Shown here: one piece after another, positions 35,079 to 48,129 of the stretch
Numbering within the stretch: position 1 is the first letter of the stretch
Layout of the letters: every line of letters begins with the position of its first letter
Source: Acanthosepion pharaonis
Taxonomy: Eukaryota; Mollusca; Cephalopoda; Sepiida; Sepiidae
Assembly: GCA_903632075.3 (NCBI GenBank)
Contig: CAHIKZ030001816.1
Location: 1 to 64,000, forward strand
DNA length: 64,000 nt
Direction of reading: 5' to 3'
Translations under genes and position numbers: made by a program
The notes under the pieces: generated by a model
Told to the model about the DNA's origin: nothing
Database searches by the model: none
The model's input: only the letters and a program-made list of their open reading frames with translations

Positions 35079-35117
35079 TTTCTTTTCTGGTCATCATGAT
35101 GATGACCAGAAAAGAAA
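35079..35117. repeat. Near-perfect 39-bp palindrome
   Basis: Two 19-base arms (TTTCTTTTCTGGTCATCAT and its exact complement) are separated by a single G. The RNA would fold into a tight hairpin. Confidence 0.9.
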
Positions 35118-35212
35118 CTGTTAAGTTCTCACCAGTGTAAAATTATTCACAAACTAACAGGACCTGTGGAATTTCCACAGAATGACTAATAAAATGTTGA
35201 GTAAACAATAAA

Positions 35213-35234
35213 CTATATATATATAGAGAGAGTA

Positions 35235-35270
<36 letters not shown>

Positions 35271-35275
35271 ATATA
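35213..35275. repeat. (TA)n microsatellite
   Basis: A TA repeat interrupted once by GAGAGAGTAAACAA. Frames across it encode only Tyr/Ile runs. Confidence 0.8.
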
Positions 35276-35525
35276 AAAGGCTCACACACTAATATTCCAT
35301 GGTTATAATTTATTACATTGGAATTGTAATCACAATCCAATTCATCAGACCTAATGCATTGAAGAAGGAGCAATTTGATTTAATACACAGAAAAATATTC
35401 ATCAATATGAAAGGATTATGCTAAAAATAAGCAAACATAAGGATTGTAATTTATTTAATCAGAGAGTATGTCACTCCATTCTGGATGGAAATGTTATGAA
35501 GAAGCATTACTATTGAGTTTTAAGC

Positions 35526-37390
35526 TCAATTTATGAGGAGGCATGGTGTCAAAGAGTTTAGAAATTCAAGTGGGTAATTCTCAGCCTCAGTAGGATCATC
35601 TGTCAAAACTTTATCTGTACTATAAGTGTAGCAGTCACCTGGAAGTTGTCTCAAAACTTCTTCATTGATCAGGAGGCAGTCTGAGTTCTTTAGCGAAAGA
35701 ATTACTCTGCTCCTTCTCTCTTCCTCACATGTATTGTTGAAGATATCATCCACCAGAGAGACTTCAATGCATGAAATTTGAGGTGCCCCTATGTCATCAG
35801 CAGCAAGATTAGGATCTTGTGAAGTTGTTGATATTCCACTGCCAAGATGCAAGAGCCATGCTGCAAATTTCCTTTGATCTGATGTTGTCTTAATCTTTTG
35901 GTTTAATCTGTATTGGATGAAAATCAGCCATAGTGGAAAATTTTTAATACAGATTTTAATGATTGCCTCACAAGTTCCTCGTGGCAATATGGGTAGAACT
36001 TGCCTAGTCTTCCCCCAAGAACACAACTTTATGACCAAAACAGCAGCAATGCCAGTGATATCTCACAAGGCTTTATCAATAGCATGAAGAGTAAATGAAG
36101 GGAACATAGAAGCCTCATCCAAGATGATCAAATCCAGATTTTTTAAATAATTTGCATGGTCTGAAGTGGCTGGTACATTACAAATGCTGGTCTCCGTGAG
36201 TGGGACAGGCAATTTGAACAAACTATGGATAGTCTTTCCATCTGACAGTAGTGTAGAGGCAATGCTTGTCCAAGCACCACTGCACATGTTGCAGTTGTTC
36301 CTTCTTAGATAACAAATTATGGTATTAAACATATAAGTTTTACCACAAACTGCTGATGCATCTATATAAAAAAATGAGTGGTTGGGCACCTCACCTCTCC
36401 ACTTCTTATGTACAGATTCAAGCACAGCATTAGCAATCAGTCTCTGTTAATCAGTAAGTGTTGCAATGCCTGGATGATCAAGACCTTCATGATTGTCAAT
36501 TTGTGGTACTCCATTAAGTTCAGGCAGCCCAATTGCTAAACAATTAATGCCATTCTCTATCAGAACTGCATCAATTGAGTGTAGTACCATGTTTTCTGCA
36601 TGGTCTGCATTAAAACCTTGGTGCAAGAAATCTTCAATCATGGATTCCTTGCAAGTGGTCCACAGGTGAAGAGCATTTGCAGGATTCGTATACATGCATA
36701 GGTCAGAAAACACAACACACAACTGTAAGGGCATCCGACAGGCAGCAGCTTCTATCAATGCATGTTCCAGTGTGTCATCATTTGAGAGAAGACCATATCT
36801 CAGACATGCTGCCTTAAATGTTGGCAAGATTTCCTCTTCTACAGTGCACAAATACTGGAAGCTCATGGTGCCTGAAACATGCAGCAGCAACATTTGCAAG
36901 TGAAATTTTTCTGTCTCTAGGGCTCACTGTATACATTCTACTGATATTAGTATTCCTTTGCCTTAGTGTCCATGTTCTAGTGCACTTATTAAACACATAA
37001 TGCAGGGGAATATCAGAGTACAAGTGGTTCCTTGCACCATCATCATCATGCTCATTCAGTTTAAAACTATGTAGTGAGGGTAGTGTCACGGTACCTGAGC
37101 AGCTTGCCGAGTGTTGCCCCTTTGAAAGTAAACCCTTTGCTGGTCTTCAAGATGTATAGCAAGTCTGTAGACATTATGAGATGTGTCATGTAGCTTGAAC
37201 TCTGACAGTCTCCACGTAGCTTCCAGAGGAGAAACATATTGGCAAGCAAGATAATTAGTAATTTTGTTGTGAACATGATTCTGCTCACAATCTTCCGCTG
37301 GGTTGTCTCTTACTTTAACAGAAGCACAGTCATGTCCCTTGTACACTTACTTGAAGATATATTTAATGCTTTTCATTGATGAACAAATTT
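35526..37390 (-). pseudogene. Helitron Rep/helicase relic (PIF1-like helicase), 5'-truncated
   Basis: Read from 37390 downward, the frames follow the Helitron transposase. After the nuclease part comes YKGHDCASVKV (about 37345-37313), the helicase N-lobe (HYVFN..RMYTVSPRDR, about 37004-36920) and LLLHVSGTMSFQYL (about 36890-36850). Then come helicase motif I as ASAVCGKTYMFN (about 36357-36322), motif II as LDEASM (about 36122-36105), QVLPILPRGT (about 35996-35967) and the C-terminal TEAENYPLEFLNSLTP (about 35585-35536). Helitrons move by rolling-circle replication. The HUH nuclease half is missing and several frameshifts exist. The Walker A glycine is altered (AVCGKT). Confidence 0.8.
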
Positions 37391-40300
37391 TCAAAGACTG
37401 TTGAGACATGATGAAACACAGAAATGAAATGAAAGAATTGCAGTCCTAAAATGTTGAGTGGGTTTTCCTAGTAAGGGAAAGACAACCCTTAAAACATGTG
37501 ACCTTTAAACGATAATGTCATTTAGAGGCCACTATAAAAAATTTTCTGAGGCCAATTTAATTTTTCAAAATTTCATGAAATTAAGTAAGTGGGTTTTACC
37601 ATATGTAAAAAGAATTATGCTTACTACAATTTTCTGAAAAACAAAGAATGCAAAAATAATTTCATTCATTTCTGAATAAGTACTGAAAATTAATAATTTC
37701 AAATGCGAATGAAATAAAGACTAAAAATAATTAAATTAAACATTAAATTTAAAAGCGAATTCAAGTTTATCTTTCAAATGTTTTTGTTTCAAAACAACTT
37801 TAACAAAAAAATTAATCATAAAAAGAAAAGTAAAATAAAAACTAAAAAAACTTTTTATGAAATAGGAGTTAAATATAAAAATTATTTGAAAGGAAATTGC
37901 AAAATGACATGCAAATTAAAAAATAAGAATTTCAAATAGAAATTTAATAAGAAAATTTAAATAAAAAATTTTTCTAGAATTAGAATTAAGGAAACTAAAA
38001 AATAGTAAATGGGTTGTAACATATGTAAAAACATTATGTTTACTACAATTTTCTGAAAACAAAGAATGCAAAAATAATTTTATTCATTTTTTCCATTTAT
38101 TTGATTTTTGCAAGAATTTCCAAATCAATGTGTTTTTCACCTGAAAAATAGGCACAAAAACACTAACATAAATATAACCCAAGTCACCAACTTAAAAAAA
38201 AAAAAATCAAGATTTTACTAAAATTTCGAATGTGCTAGAAAAGATTAAAAATTTAATAAAATAATCAAAAAATACTTTGGTCTTTCCTCTTAATAATAAC
38301 AAACATTTTGACAATAAAAATTTGTTTTTATTAAGTTTGGGTTTTTTCCATCATGTTAAAAAAAAAAATTAGTGAAAAAATAGAGAAACATACACAAAAG
38401 AAATACAAGATAATATATAAACAAAACACGAAGAAAAAAGTAATAAAAATAGAGACTGTTTATAGGCATCCTCAATTGCCACTCCTCTAACTGCTTTGGA
38501 GTGGGTGAAGGTGAGGGTGTTTCTTTGAAAATCGTTGGCATCTATTGACAGCAAGAGTGAAATGGAGTGGGTGAGAGTGTTTCTTTGAAAATCACTGCCA
38601 GTGAGATGCCAAATACAGATCAGTAATGAAGAGAGTAATGGACGGACTAAGTAACTAAGTAAGGAAGGAACAAGCATAATTATAATAAGATTATATTATC
38701 AGCTTCTAGAATGTGGCACTTCAAAGAATTTTCTTTCAACAATTCAAAAAAGTATTTCAAACTTTCTTTGTTTACTTTTGAATGTATGCAACTGTATATC
38801 CCTTCTGTGAACAACAAACTTTCTTCCTTTTGTTTTAAACATTTAAAAATATTATTTTGTATCAGATCATTTAATCTGTTATATGAACTTTTCCTCTTCA
38901 TAACAATACGATGAAACTATGGACTTTAAGTATTTTGATCTATTTTCCTGAAATAAGCTACTGCCACTACTTCAAGCATATAAATTTGTGAATAAATTCC
39001 TTATCTTGTTTTGTTAAAAATTACCCATGTTTCCTTGTCATTGCCACTCCTTCATTAATCTTCTTGGCATGGGTAAATCAACAGTTTATTTTAACCCCTA
39101 AGCCCTTTTTTTGTCCAGGATAGTATCTGTTCTCTCCTCATTTGAGATAGGAGAAGACGTTCCACTCCCAGGGATTCCAACTCTGTGGCAGCATGTTCCT
39201 CTAAAGTTAATTTAAAATTCTTCACTGTGAAATTTTTAGTTATAAAAAAGCAAATAAATTAGTTTAATTTTTTTTGGTTTGTATAATCTGTATTTCTTTT
39301 TCTAATACATAAAAAAAAAATATTTGTTGAATTTTTACCACACTTCTTATACTGAAATGTAACATTTTAATTTGAGTTGATTTAAAGGAATAATTTATTA
39401 ATGTGTTTTTTTTTTAGTTTTTCTTCTCACAAATATTATAAAGAACCTCTCAAAAAAGTTAATTTTAATAATGTGGGTATCTCCAAAGATTTGCTAAAAA
39501 AATAAGCATACATGATAAAAAGATGTCAAAATCTTTGTGTTATTAATAAGAGGAAAGACCAAATAATTTTTTGATGGAAAAATTATATTTTTTAATCCAT
39601 TTCAGAACCTTCGAAATTTTGGTTAAAAATCTCATCTTTAAAAATGGTGTCAACTTGGGACCATAAATTTGTATGGGAAATTTGAGCATCTTTTTGCATT
39701 GAAAAATACACTGATTTGGAGATTCTTGCAAAATCAGATAATTGACAATGAAACTTATTCACAAATGAAAATATGTATTTTTACAAAAATTTTCAAAACA
39801 ATTTAAGTTTTGTAAATTTTTGTAAAAATATATATTTTTTTTACATCTGTTAACCCCTACTTATTTAATTTTATGAAATTTTTAAAAAATCTTTTTTGTA
39901 ACAGATAATAATTATATTAGTTACAAGGACAAATCATTGGAGAATTTAAATTGCCAATTTTTGCAGGTCAAAAAGAATACTTTTAATTGCTTTTATGAAT
40001 AAAATATATCATGGACACTTTTGCAAAGAATAACGAATTTTTACAAGAATTGTTTTCATTTTTTAAAAATTAGAATAATTTATAAACTTTTAAATCTTAA
40101 AATTTTTTAATATATGTAGGGGTCAAGTGATATTTTATTAAATAAAAACTGTATTTTCTAATCATAAATGGAAATGCTTAACAAAAAAAATCTTTTTAAT
40201 TTTTTGTGTCAATTTTTGTAGATACCAATGTCCATACACAAAATTATCAGAAAATAAGAACTGTAACTAAATTTAAAATTCATTTGTAATTTTCCAACAT

Positions 40301-41179
40301 TTCCTCAACAAGCATCTTTCTAAGTAAAAAGATAAAGCCAAATAGTACCTAAAATTCACTAATATTAGAATGCTTAAAATATCTAAATTTTTTTAAGATT
40401 ACTGGGTTGTTAAAAAATTATATTAATTTTATGGTGTATTCGACATGTAAATTTATAATCCCTTATATTAATGACCCAAACATCAGGATGTCAATAAATG
40501 TGTCAACACGTCATAAAAACACCTACTCTTGTGTTAACAAATACTTTTCTGCAATATTTTAAACTAAAAGTAATAGCTGTTTCAATTCAGATTAATTAAA
40601 CTTTAAATCAGCTAATTTTTCTCAAATAACATTTCAGAAGGTATATTTTATTTTTGAAAGATTTTTTAATAAAGAAAATTATGTTATATTGACAGATTTG
40701 TTAATAAGGATGACCTTATCGGTTTTATTGATAACTAGAAAAAAAATCATTTCAATCAATTTAAAGTTGGTTTGAAATACAAATATTTTGCTTACTGAAA
40801 ATATTAAATTTAATCTTAGCTTGGAATTAAAACTAAAATAAAAGCTTCAAGATTTTTCATTTTTAAAATGTACTTTAAACCTTAGGTATTTTTTGGAGTT
40901 AACTACAATAATGCTCTGTTATATTCCATTTATATCAGATTTTTCTTTCAAAACTTTTTTTTTTGATTCTGTATTTACATAGCAAATATTTTAAAATACC
41001 ACAATTTGTCACAAATTTAATATTTTTATCCAAGATATTGTTACTTACAACAGGAAATATATTGATAAAATTTAAATTTTTGAGTAATTTTGTGTTTTTT
41101 CTAAAAGGCATTTTTTAAAAAAGATTATGTTGCATTTTAGTTTAATTTACCATTAAAAAACATAAAATAGGATCAAATG
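37391..41179. other. AT-rich intergenic DNA
   Basis: About 3.8 kb of strongly AT-rich sequence with no supportable gene. A block of 26-30 bp (GGAGTGGGTGA.GGTGAGAGTGTTTCTTTGAAAATC type) is present twice, at about 38498-38532 and 38562-38592. Confidence 0.5.
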
Positions 41180-43060
41180 TAATATTTTTCTACTGGTGTT
41201 TCTCCATTATTCAAACAGTCCATCATGTAGTAAGGTGAAGCAGCTCTTTTAGTGAAACAATTAGTGATCTGACCATTAAACTTTACCCAAACCACTGAAC
41301 AAACTTTTCTTATCCAACATTTCCTTGATATTTACTGTCTTTCTTCTCAATCTATCTACAATAAGTTTAGTTGAATTGACTGCTTTATCTAAATTACCAT
41401 TATGTGAAAAATGGGAATGGTTTATTCATAATCATTGTTTAACAATTCACCTAAGAGCAAGGTTGGAAAGAAGAGACAAGCCTGCTACTGCTGCTTGAAA
41501 CCATCTATTAAGTTTGGGGAAGGAAAAATTGTCTAGCACAACACAGTGAACCAAATTTCCTAGCAGTAGGCCTAGCAATTGATTCAATGTAATCTTTCTA
41601 CTTCATGTCAGAAGGCACAGGGAGTTAATCCCTTGGAGATTAGCATCAGCCATTCCAATGGATGGCAAAAAGGGTTTTCTCAGATTATTAAAAGAGAACA
41701 GTTTTGTTTCAGTGATGTTAAAATTAACAACACATTTTTTGTCCCTGTTAACAACACATTGTAGCTCATTTTTCAGATCAGCTGCTAATTTGACCTAATT
41801 GAACCAATCAAACTTAAGACAGAAATAAATAATTGCATCAACAGCATAAAAAACTGATGACATCAGGAATGTTGTTGATGAAAATTAGGAACAACATAGG
41901 TTCAAGAATAGCGTATTAATGCAAAAAGATGTAAAAGAGTGGCCATGTACAACAACTTTCATTTTGCAATTTGATACGAAAGACTGAATCAGTTCAAAAA
42001 TCTGTCCAGAAATACCATAATCTTTCAACTTGTGAAGAAGACCAGCATGCCAAACTCTGTCAACTACCTTTGAGATATCCAAAGCAACAGGCCAAACTTC
42101 ACCAATCTCATCTAAAGCTTGATGGACACTTCAGCAATAACTGTTAATACATCAGCAGAAACAAAAGCCATATAGCTTATCTGAAAGAAGACTCTGCAGG
42201 GTGAAATGCTTAAAGCCTCTAATATTTTACCAAAAAGAGGTAAAAACCTAATAGGCCAATCAAAGGATCAGATGTTTCACCTAGAACTACAGAAAAGGAT
42301 TTCCAACAAGCAGAAAAGCAAACAGCAGCAAGGCATTTATTGTAGAGTTTAGAGAGAACAGTAGCCAGTTCAAGACCACTCTTAAGGACTATTGGAGGAA
42401 TAGCGTTAAGTACACATGCTTTGTGGGGATCAAGTTTAGAGATGATAACAAAGACCATGGATGGAGTAATATGCATATCACTCAATAGAGACTCAGTTCT
42501 AATTGGAAAGACTTAGCCTCATTACAATTATGAGCAGACACAAAGAGGCACCTGTTTTGATTGGAATTATCATGCTGATACAGCTTGAAAAAGTGATTCC
42601 TGTGGGCTATAGTGGCTGAACAGGCAGGTGTGAACCAAGGGGAAGATTGTGGTTTCACCTGGTATTTTTAAGAAGGTACAAATGTGTCAATACAGGCTTT
42701 AACTCAAGAATAAACCTCAGTGGTAGGTTAAACATCAAACCAAGGGGTGTCTAAAAAAAAAAAAAAAACATGAAATGAATCTCAATCAGTAGCAGAAAAA
42801 AGTCTTGTGAATAGGATTTTCCTATCTAATAGATGACTCAAAAGAAATATCAACAGATACAAAGTGATCCAAATTGCCAAGTGGACAGAGTTGCAATGCA
42901 TACAAGAGCTAGGAGAGGAAGTAAGGAACAAATCATGTAAAGAAGCTTGTGGATCAGAATTATCAATGAAATTTGACATCAAGCATATGTATTCTACAAT
43001 CTTTTCGACAAAGATAGCCCGGAACAGAGAATACATTAGTGATTGTAAAAGAATTTAAAT
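41180..43060 (-). pseudogene. Jockey/CR1-like LINE relic (endonuclease and RT)
   Basis: On the minus strand, an endonuclease end segment (LHDLFLTSSPSSCMHCN, about 42942-42890) is followed by a linker with SSPWFTPACSATIAHRNHFF (about 42648-42590). The RT N-terminus comes next (VISKLDPHKACVLNAIPPIVLK, about 42446-42380). The RT core is LDISKVVDRVWHAGLLHKLKDYGI (about 42085-42010), and a later ETKLFSFN-like step is near 41720. The protein would nick DNA and copy LINE RNA. Stops, frameshifts and a deletion between the two RT parts leave it inactive. Jockey and CR1 clades look alike at this level, so the exact clade is open. Confidence 0.7.
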
Positions 43061-44500
43061 TACCCTCACAGAATGCTAAGATATCTGAAGAAAATTTCAA
43101 AAGAAAAGATTCTATAATACAGAAATTGATATGAATACCATGAATATTGAAGAAGAAAAAGTTGAGCTAGGTAGGTGATTCTTTTTTCACTAGTTTACTC
43201 ATATTTCTTTTCATTGTAACTATTATAAGATTATGTTTTCAGAAGAAAAAGGTCAAAATACTTATCAATGTCCATTATCTATGGCAAAACAAACATGCCA
43301 GAAGGTGGCATAATTAAGTCATAATTTATTTTGTTTAATTTTTGCCAGTGGTCACACAAAAATAAGTATTTCAACACATGTGATTATCCCTAAGTATGAA
43401 ACAAAATGGCATTACAAATATTTTCAAAAAGAGTTAACTTTTCTCCCAAAATTTCTGAAATTCAAACATCTTGGAATAGACTTCCAGTCACAATATAACT
43501 TGGCCTGAAGTATAAAATGCTATGTGTCCACTTTCCCTTGCAAATATTAGCTGACACATGTTGTTTGATCTATGCATTCAACCTTTGGCCCATTCTGCTT
43601 ACAATATCAAACAGACATTTGAATTTGTAAATTACAGAACAAATATGATGGGTAGGCAGAACACCTTTCTAAATCAGTCTCAACAGACCAATATCTTGGT
43701 TGCACACCAAAAACAATATATGAATTGGTGGAAAAATAACTTCTTACACCTATTGAAATTTGCTTGACAAATCCTAACACTCACCTCACAAATCTATGGT
43801 AAACACAAATAAACAAGACATTTCTGAGGAACAATCAGCCTAGGTTTACAAAATTGTTGCATTTTTTTCTCTAATGCTGAACTCTATAATATCCAAAATA
43901 TCATTCTCACTCAGAACCTTTCTAATAAATTCATTTTTTGAATCTAATTTACTTTCTGAGCATATGACCAAGGCCAAATAAACCGTGGTTTTAATTATAT
44001 TGATTTTCAAATGTTTAAGACAGAAGGAATCGCACCAGTTATATAAACCTGTAAAAGTTGCTTTCCATTACACTGATGTTAGAAAACATGTACCTGATCT
44101 GCATACCAAAACATCAAGAAAAAGAATAATACCATTGTTCTTCCCAAATGTGAAATGCAATGGTGGATGCAATGTATTCAATGCTTGACAGAAAGCACCA
44201 GCCTCAATTTCATTTTCAAACACAAAATGGTGTCATCCACATTTCTAACATAATACCTTGGTCCTTCAATATGAGCAAGCAACTCTTGCTCATAAAAATT
44301 AACAAATATATTGGCCATTATTGTCTTTTATGTAATCTATTAAGCATGTATAGATTTTTCTGCACTTCTCTGACAGCATTATGATAATGAAAATCACATT
44401 TCTTGTCCCAGTGTCTTGAAAAAACACTGTCCTTGCCCTATTCCTGGTTTAATTCTTCTACAAGCTCTAATAATTAAAATCATAATTATCAGTTTAGTTT
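43061..44500. other. No recognisable gene
   Basis: Several plus-strand frames of 60-75 codons (43558-43767, 43985-44188, 44160-44384) have no recognisable domain. A decayed element cannot be excluded. Confidence 0.4.
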
Positions 44501-44503
44501 GAA

Positions 44504-44753
44504 GGTTACCAAAGTGATAAATAAGATAATAGTGTTGAAATACTGGAAGACCTTAATCAATCAGAGCATTAGTGATGAAATAAAGTGTGAACAAATGCAA
44601 ATTCTATTGAGCAACCAGCTTTCTAAACCATATAAGCTTATAAAGCTGATTGCTCAATAGAATTTGCATTTGTTCATACCTGGTTTCATTAGTAATGCTC
44701 TGACAGGTCTTCCAGTATTTCAACACTGTTATCTATTTATCATTTTGGTAACT
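44504..44753. repeat. Large foldback (MITE-like inverted repeat)
   Basis: Arms of about 110 and 104 bases face each other across a loop of about 35 bases. The outer ends are GGTTACCAAA and TTTTGGTAAC, and the inner arms GAACAAATGCAAATTCTATT (44590-44609) and its complement (44656-44675). Mismatches are scattered. It resembles a non-autonomous foldback or MITE, and a transcript would form a long hairpin. No clear target duplication was found. Confidence 0.75.
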
Positions 44754-45379
44754 ATCAATCACAAAATCATCTAAGGCAATCATCATCGCTATTACAATCT
44801 TGTCTGGTTCTGTTGCTTTATTTCTCTTTATCTAACCTAACTTCAGATACTAATATCATATGATCTTCATGCTTTTATGTATTGTAGATTTCTTTGATGT
44901 ATTCATCCCATATCTGTAGCACCTTTTTTTCATTCCCTATTTAGATTTTATATATCCTGTCAGCATGTCTTTCCTGCTGCTATTTCTTCTACCTTTTTAT
45001 ACATGCCTGCTACATCTGTGTTCTACAGTTCTTTGATCTCTATACATTTCTCACTGAATCATTCCACTTGTTTACTCACATTTATTTCCTATGTTTATGT
45101 TTAACTTTATATATTCTGCATTATTTCTGCTGTCTCTTTTCTATTCAATTGAGAATTTCACATGTCATTCACTTTTACTAATATTTTGCTTTGCTCAGGA
45201 TAACTTCTGCTGGTGTCATGAGTGCTTCCCTTAACATATTTTTTGTGATATCAACAAACACTCATTGTCACTTTCGTAATGCTCGCTGTAGTAGAGACTT
45301 TGTAATCACAGATACAACCATAGTAATGCCATTGAACAATACTGGTGTCAAATGCCTCACACTATTCATACTTGCTCAA
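44754..45379. other. No recognisable gene
   Basis: T-rich DNA with no supportable frame. It may include the outer end of the gypsy LTR below. Confidence 0.4.
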
Positions 45380-45645
45380 TAATACTTGCTCAAATAGTAA
45401 CCACCGAATAGTAATTCATATAGTAATCTGAATAGAGAAATAGTATAGTGAATAGTATAGAGAATAGCAATCTGTATAATAATAGAGGATAGTGTAGAAA
45501 TAATGATCAATTAGACGTCACACTAATTCCCATATATACATTTTCTTTAATATCCCGTGATCTACTTATTCAAAATGGAATCGCCTGTGTTTGCTCTCTG
45601 GTGATCTGTGTTCAAATTCCAGCAACACTTTATTCCTATATAACA
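45380..45645 (-). repeat. 3' LTR (partial limits) of the minus-strand gypsy element
   Basis: On the minus strand, the polypurine tract CAAAGGGGAGG (45656-45646) is followed by TGTTATATAGGAATAAAG, the LTR start at 45645. The far end is not certain. AATAGTA-type internal repeats fill about 45400-45500. A matching 5' LTR was not seen in the window. Confidence 0.6.
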
Positions 45646-45699
45646 CCTCCCCTTTGAGATGCCTTCACCTACGTCTTCGGCTTCAATTCAATAGTTAGA

Positions 45700-46660
45700 A
45701 ATTCTGTTGGCATTCTTTTTCTTTTGCCATAAGCCCTAGGTTCACTAATTTCTGGTGGTGTGAGTACATCAAACATGTCATGCAATATTTTCATCACTAC
45801 CTCTTTTCATGGACTTACTAAATCATTGAATCTCCGTTTTAACTGATTAAGGTGACGCTTATGTTCCCACCTTTGTCCCTGTACTATATAGGTCATTTCA
45901 CCAATCTGTTTTTTATGACGCCATCTTCCCAGAATTCCTTTCCACATTGATACATTTTAGGTATCTCCAGGTTTGAAGTATTTACTTATATTGTCATTTC
46001 TTGATGCTCTCACCTTATGTTATGGTAATAATTTATTAAAAACGGACTTAATCTTCCTAGTGAACATCAACTCTGCAGGCAACATTCCAGACATGGTGTT
46101 CGGGTTTGGTGTTATTCTGTAAACACTCAGATATTGTTGAATCATTGCTTCATCTGACTCCTCTCCCACAGACTTTTTTAGTGTCCTTTTAAATATATCG
46201 ATAAACCATTCCGCTTGTCCATTTGATCTTGGGTGATAAGGTGGAGTTGTAATATGTTATATTGCTAATGATTTGCAAAAAAACTTAAATTCACTAAACA
46301 TGAATTGAATCTTGTTATCTGAAACAAAAGAGTCAGGAACACTGAACCTTGCAAAAATCTTGTGTAGGAAATTTATCGTTACCATAGCAGTTCTACATTT
46401 TAATATTTTGGGTCATTTAGTGTAACTATCGACTACCACTAGATAGTATGCTCTGTCTAATGATCTTGTGAAGTCTATATGTATTCTGGACCATGGCATA
46501 TCGGTTTTTGGCCAAGGTTAAATTTTGATAAGCAGTGACTTCGCTGCCAGAGCACAACCTCTGCATGATTTCACTAAATTTTCAATATCTTGATCCATTT
46601 TTGGCCAATAAGTATAACACCTCATTAAGGATTTCATTCTTGGATGTCCTATGCAAAATT
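45700..46660 (-). pseudogene. Gypsy integrase (minus strand, frameshifted)
   Basis: Integrase inserts the element DNA. Pieces in several frames show a zinc-binding end ('YTYWPKMDQDIE..CRGC', about 46615-46560), the first catalytic Asp in 'HIDF' (about 46480), 'YYLVVVDSYTK' (about 46455-46420), the second Asp in 'SDN' (about 46320) and 'HPRSNGQAE' (about 46235-46205). A GMLPAELMFTRKI step follows (about 46095-46055). The order is correct for a D,D(35)E integrase. Multiple stops make it inactive. Confidence 0.7.
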
Positions 46661-47186
46661 ATTTTAGCATACATTTTTGCAATGATTGCTGGTATCACAA
46701 TTCTTTCTGTGTACATATGTACATTATTACATAATGAAAAAGCATTCTTTCCAATATTTTTTCCTTTAGATCTTAATTTTTCCTTCATTTTTATTATAAA
46801 GTCATCTTTTTCCGACTTGATTTTTATTTCCTCTAATGTTACAGTATTGTATAATACATTATTAATTTCACTTTTGGCGCTTATTGCTGCAATTACTGTG
46901 TCCTCAAGTGGTTTGCAGAATTTTAGTATTAGTTTAGATAATCTGTTTGCATGACTTAATTTTTTGGATGGTAGAAACTCCATTTTATATTCAACAGGAT
47001 AGTTCCCCAACACTGCAGTTTATTTGCTGTGTGTGGGGGGGAACACTCTTTTTTGATCCATATATGGACAATAATGGACGATGGTCTGTCTGTAGTATGA
47101 ATTCTCTACGATGTATGAATTTGTGAAACGTTTTCAAAGCAAATATGATGGCCAATGCTTCCTTTCCTAGCTGTCTGTAGCTTCTT

Positions 47187-48045
47187 TCAACTGCAATTAA
47201 TTATTGCGCTCACCCTTGAAGGATCTGGTCGTCTGTCATTTTCATTGATAATTTGTCCTAGATACTTAAGTCTGGACATAAACAATTTGCATTTTCCTTC
47301 ATTGATCTTAAAACCATATTCTTTACTTCTCTCAAATACCTTTTTTACATCTTTTGCATGTTGCTTTCGGATCTTACTTTTATTAAGCATGTCATTCAAA
47401 TATGCTTGAGCACAATCCAAACCAGCAAGCATGGTATTCATTATCTGTTGCTTGGTGCTACCTTTATATTGAAAGGAAGTTGGTTGAATTTGTATAACCC
47501 TCTATGAGTGTTAATTGTTAATTATTTTGAGCAGTCTTTGTAGGTAAGCATCTGACAGGTCCAATTTAAAAAAAAAAAATTACCCACCTTTAATTTGGCA
47601 AAAATTTCCTCTCTGACTTGGTTACAGGTAGTTATGTTGTTTTAAACTTTCATTTAACCCCATTGAAAAATTAGCACATACGTGGATTTTATTATTCCTT
47701 TTTATTAGCATAGACTGTTGGTAATGCCCATTCGGAATAGTCTATTTTTGATATTACACCTAATTTTTCTAGTCTGTCCAATTCATTATTAATTGGATCT
47801 AAGGCTACAAAAAGTACATTCCTTTTTGGCTTAAATTTTGGTGTTATATTGTCTTTTAACTCAAACTTAGCTTTTGCTCTTGTGCATATCCCTAGACATT
47901 CTGAGAAAACTTCTAGAAAACTCTTTTTCAGTTCATTTTTCAATTGCCATATTAGTACTGAGCGTAACAATATTTTGTTGCAAAAAGAGTTAATTGGCAA
48001 GTCCCAAAGATCAAACAATGCAATCCAGTCTGATCCTGATGAAAA
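47187..48045 (-). pseudogene. Gypsy reverse transcriptase (minus strand, broken)
   Basis: The 108-codon frame at 48018-47692 has the post-protease 'WDLPINSFCNK' segment and the RT entry RNVLFVALDPINNELDRLEK..GVISKIDYSEWALPTVY. After a gap with a poly-A stretch, 47441-47187 resumes with LAGLDCAQAYLNDM, where the catalytic YLDD-type box is altered to YLND, and the downstream KINEGKCKLF..RLKYLGQII step. The palm core between the two is degraded. It would have synthesised element DNA. Confidence 0.65.
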
Positions 48046-48129
48046 GCAGAATTACATTAGAAATAGGACAAGAACAATGCAGTTTCATTGAAAACATTCA
48101 AACAAGAAATGCAATATTTATCATCAAAA

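Larger units (their letters stand above)
45380..48050 (-). mobile_element. Minus-strand Ty3/gypsy element, 5'-truncated
   Basis: From 48050 downward: RT entry region (48018-47692), part of RT (47450-47187), a degraded RNase H/connection region, integrase (about 46650-45700), polypurine tract and LTR. Gag, protease and the 5' LTR are lacking. Protein similarity in the RT entry shows the same clade as the inner element at 21873. Its upstream end abuts a plus-strand LINE fragment. Confidence 0.7.

Noticed and set aside
36694..36903. Plus-strand ORF in the Helitron
   Set aside because: It is antisense to a frame with Helitron helicase motifs.
46535..46954. 139-codon plus-strand ORF
   Set aside because: It is the reverse side of the minus-strand gypsy integrase region.
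47155..47409. 84-codon plus-strand ORF
   Set aside because: It is antisense to the gypsy RT, which shows recognisable motifs.
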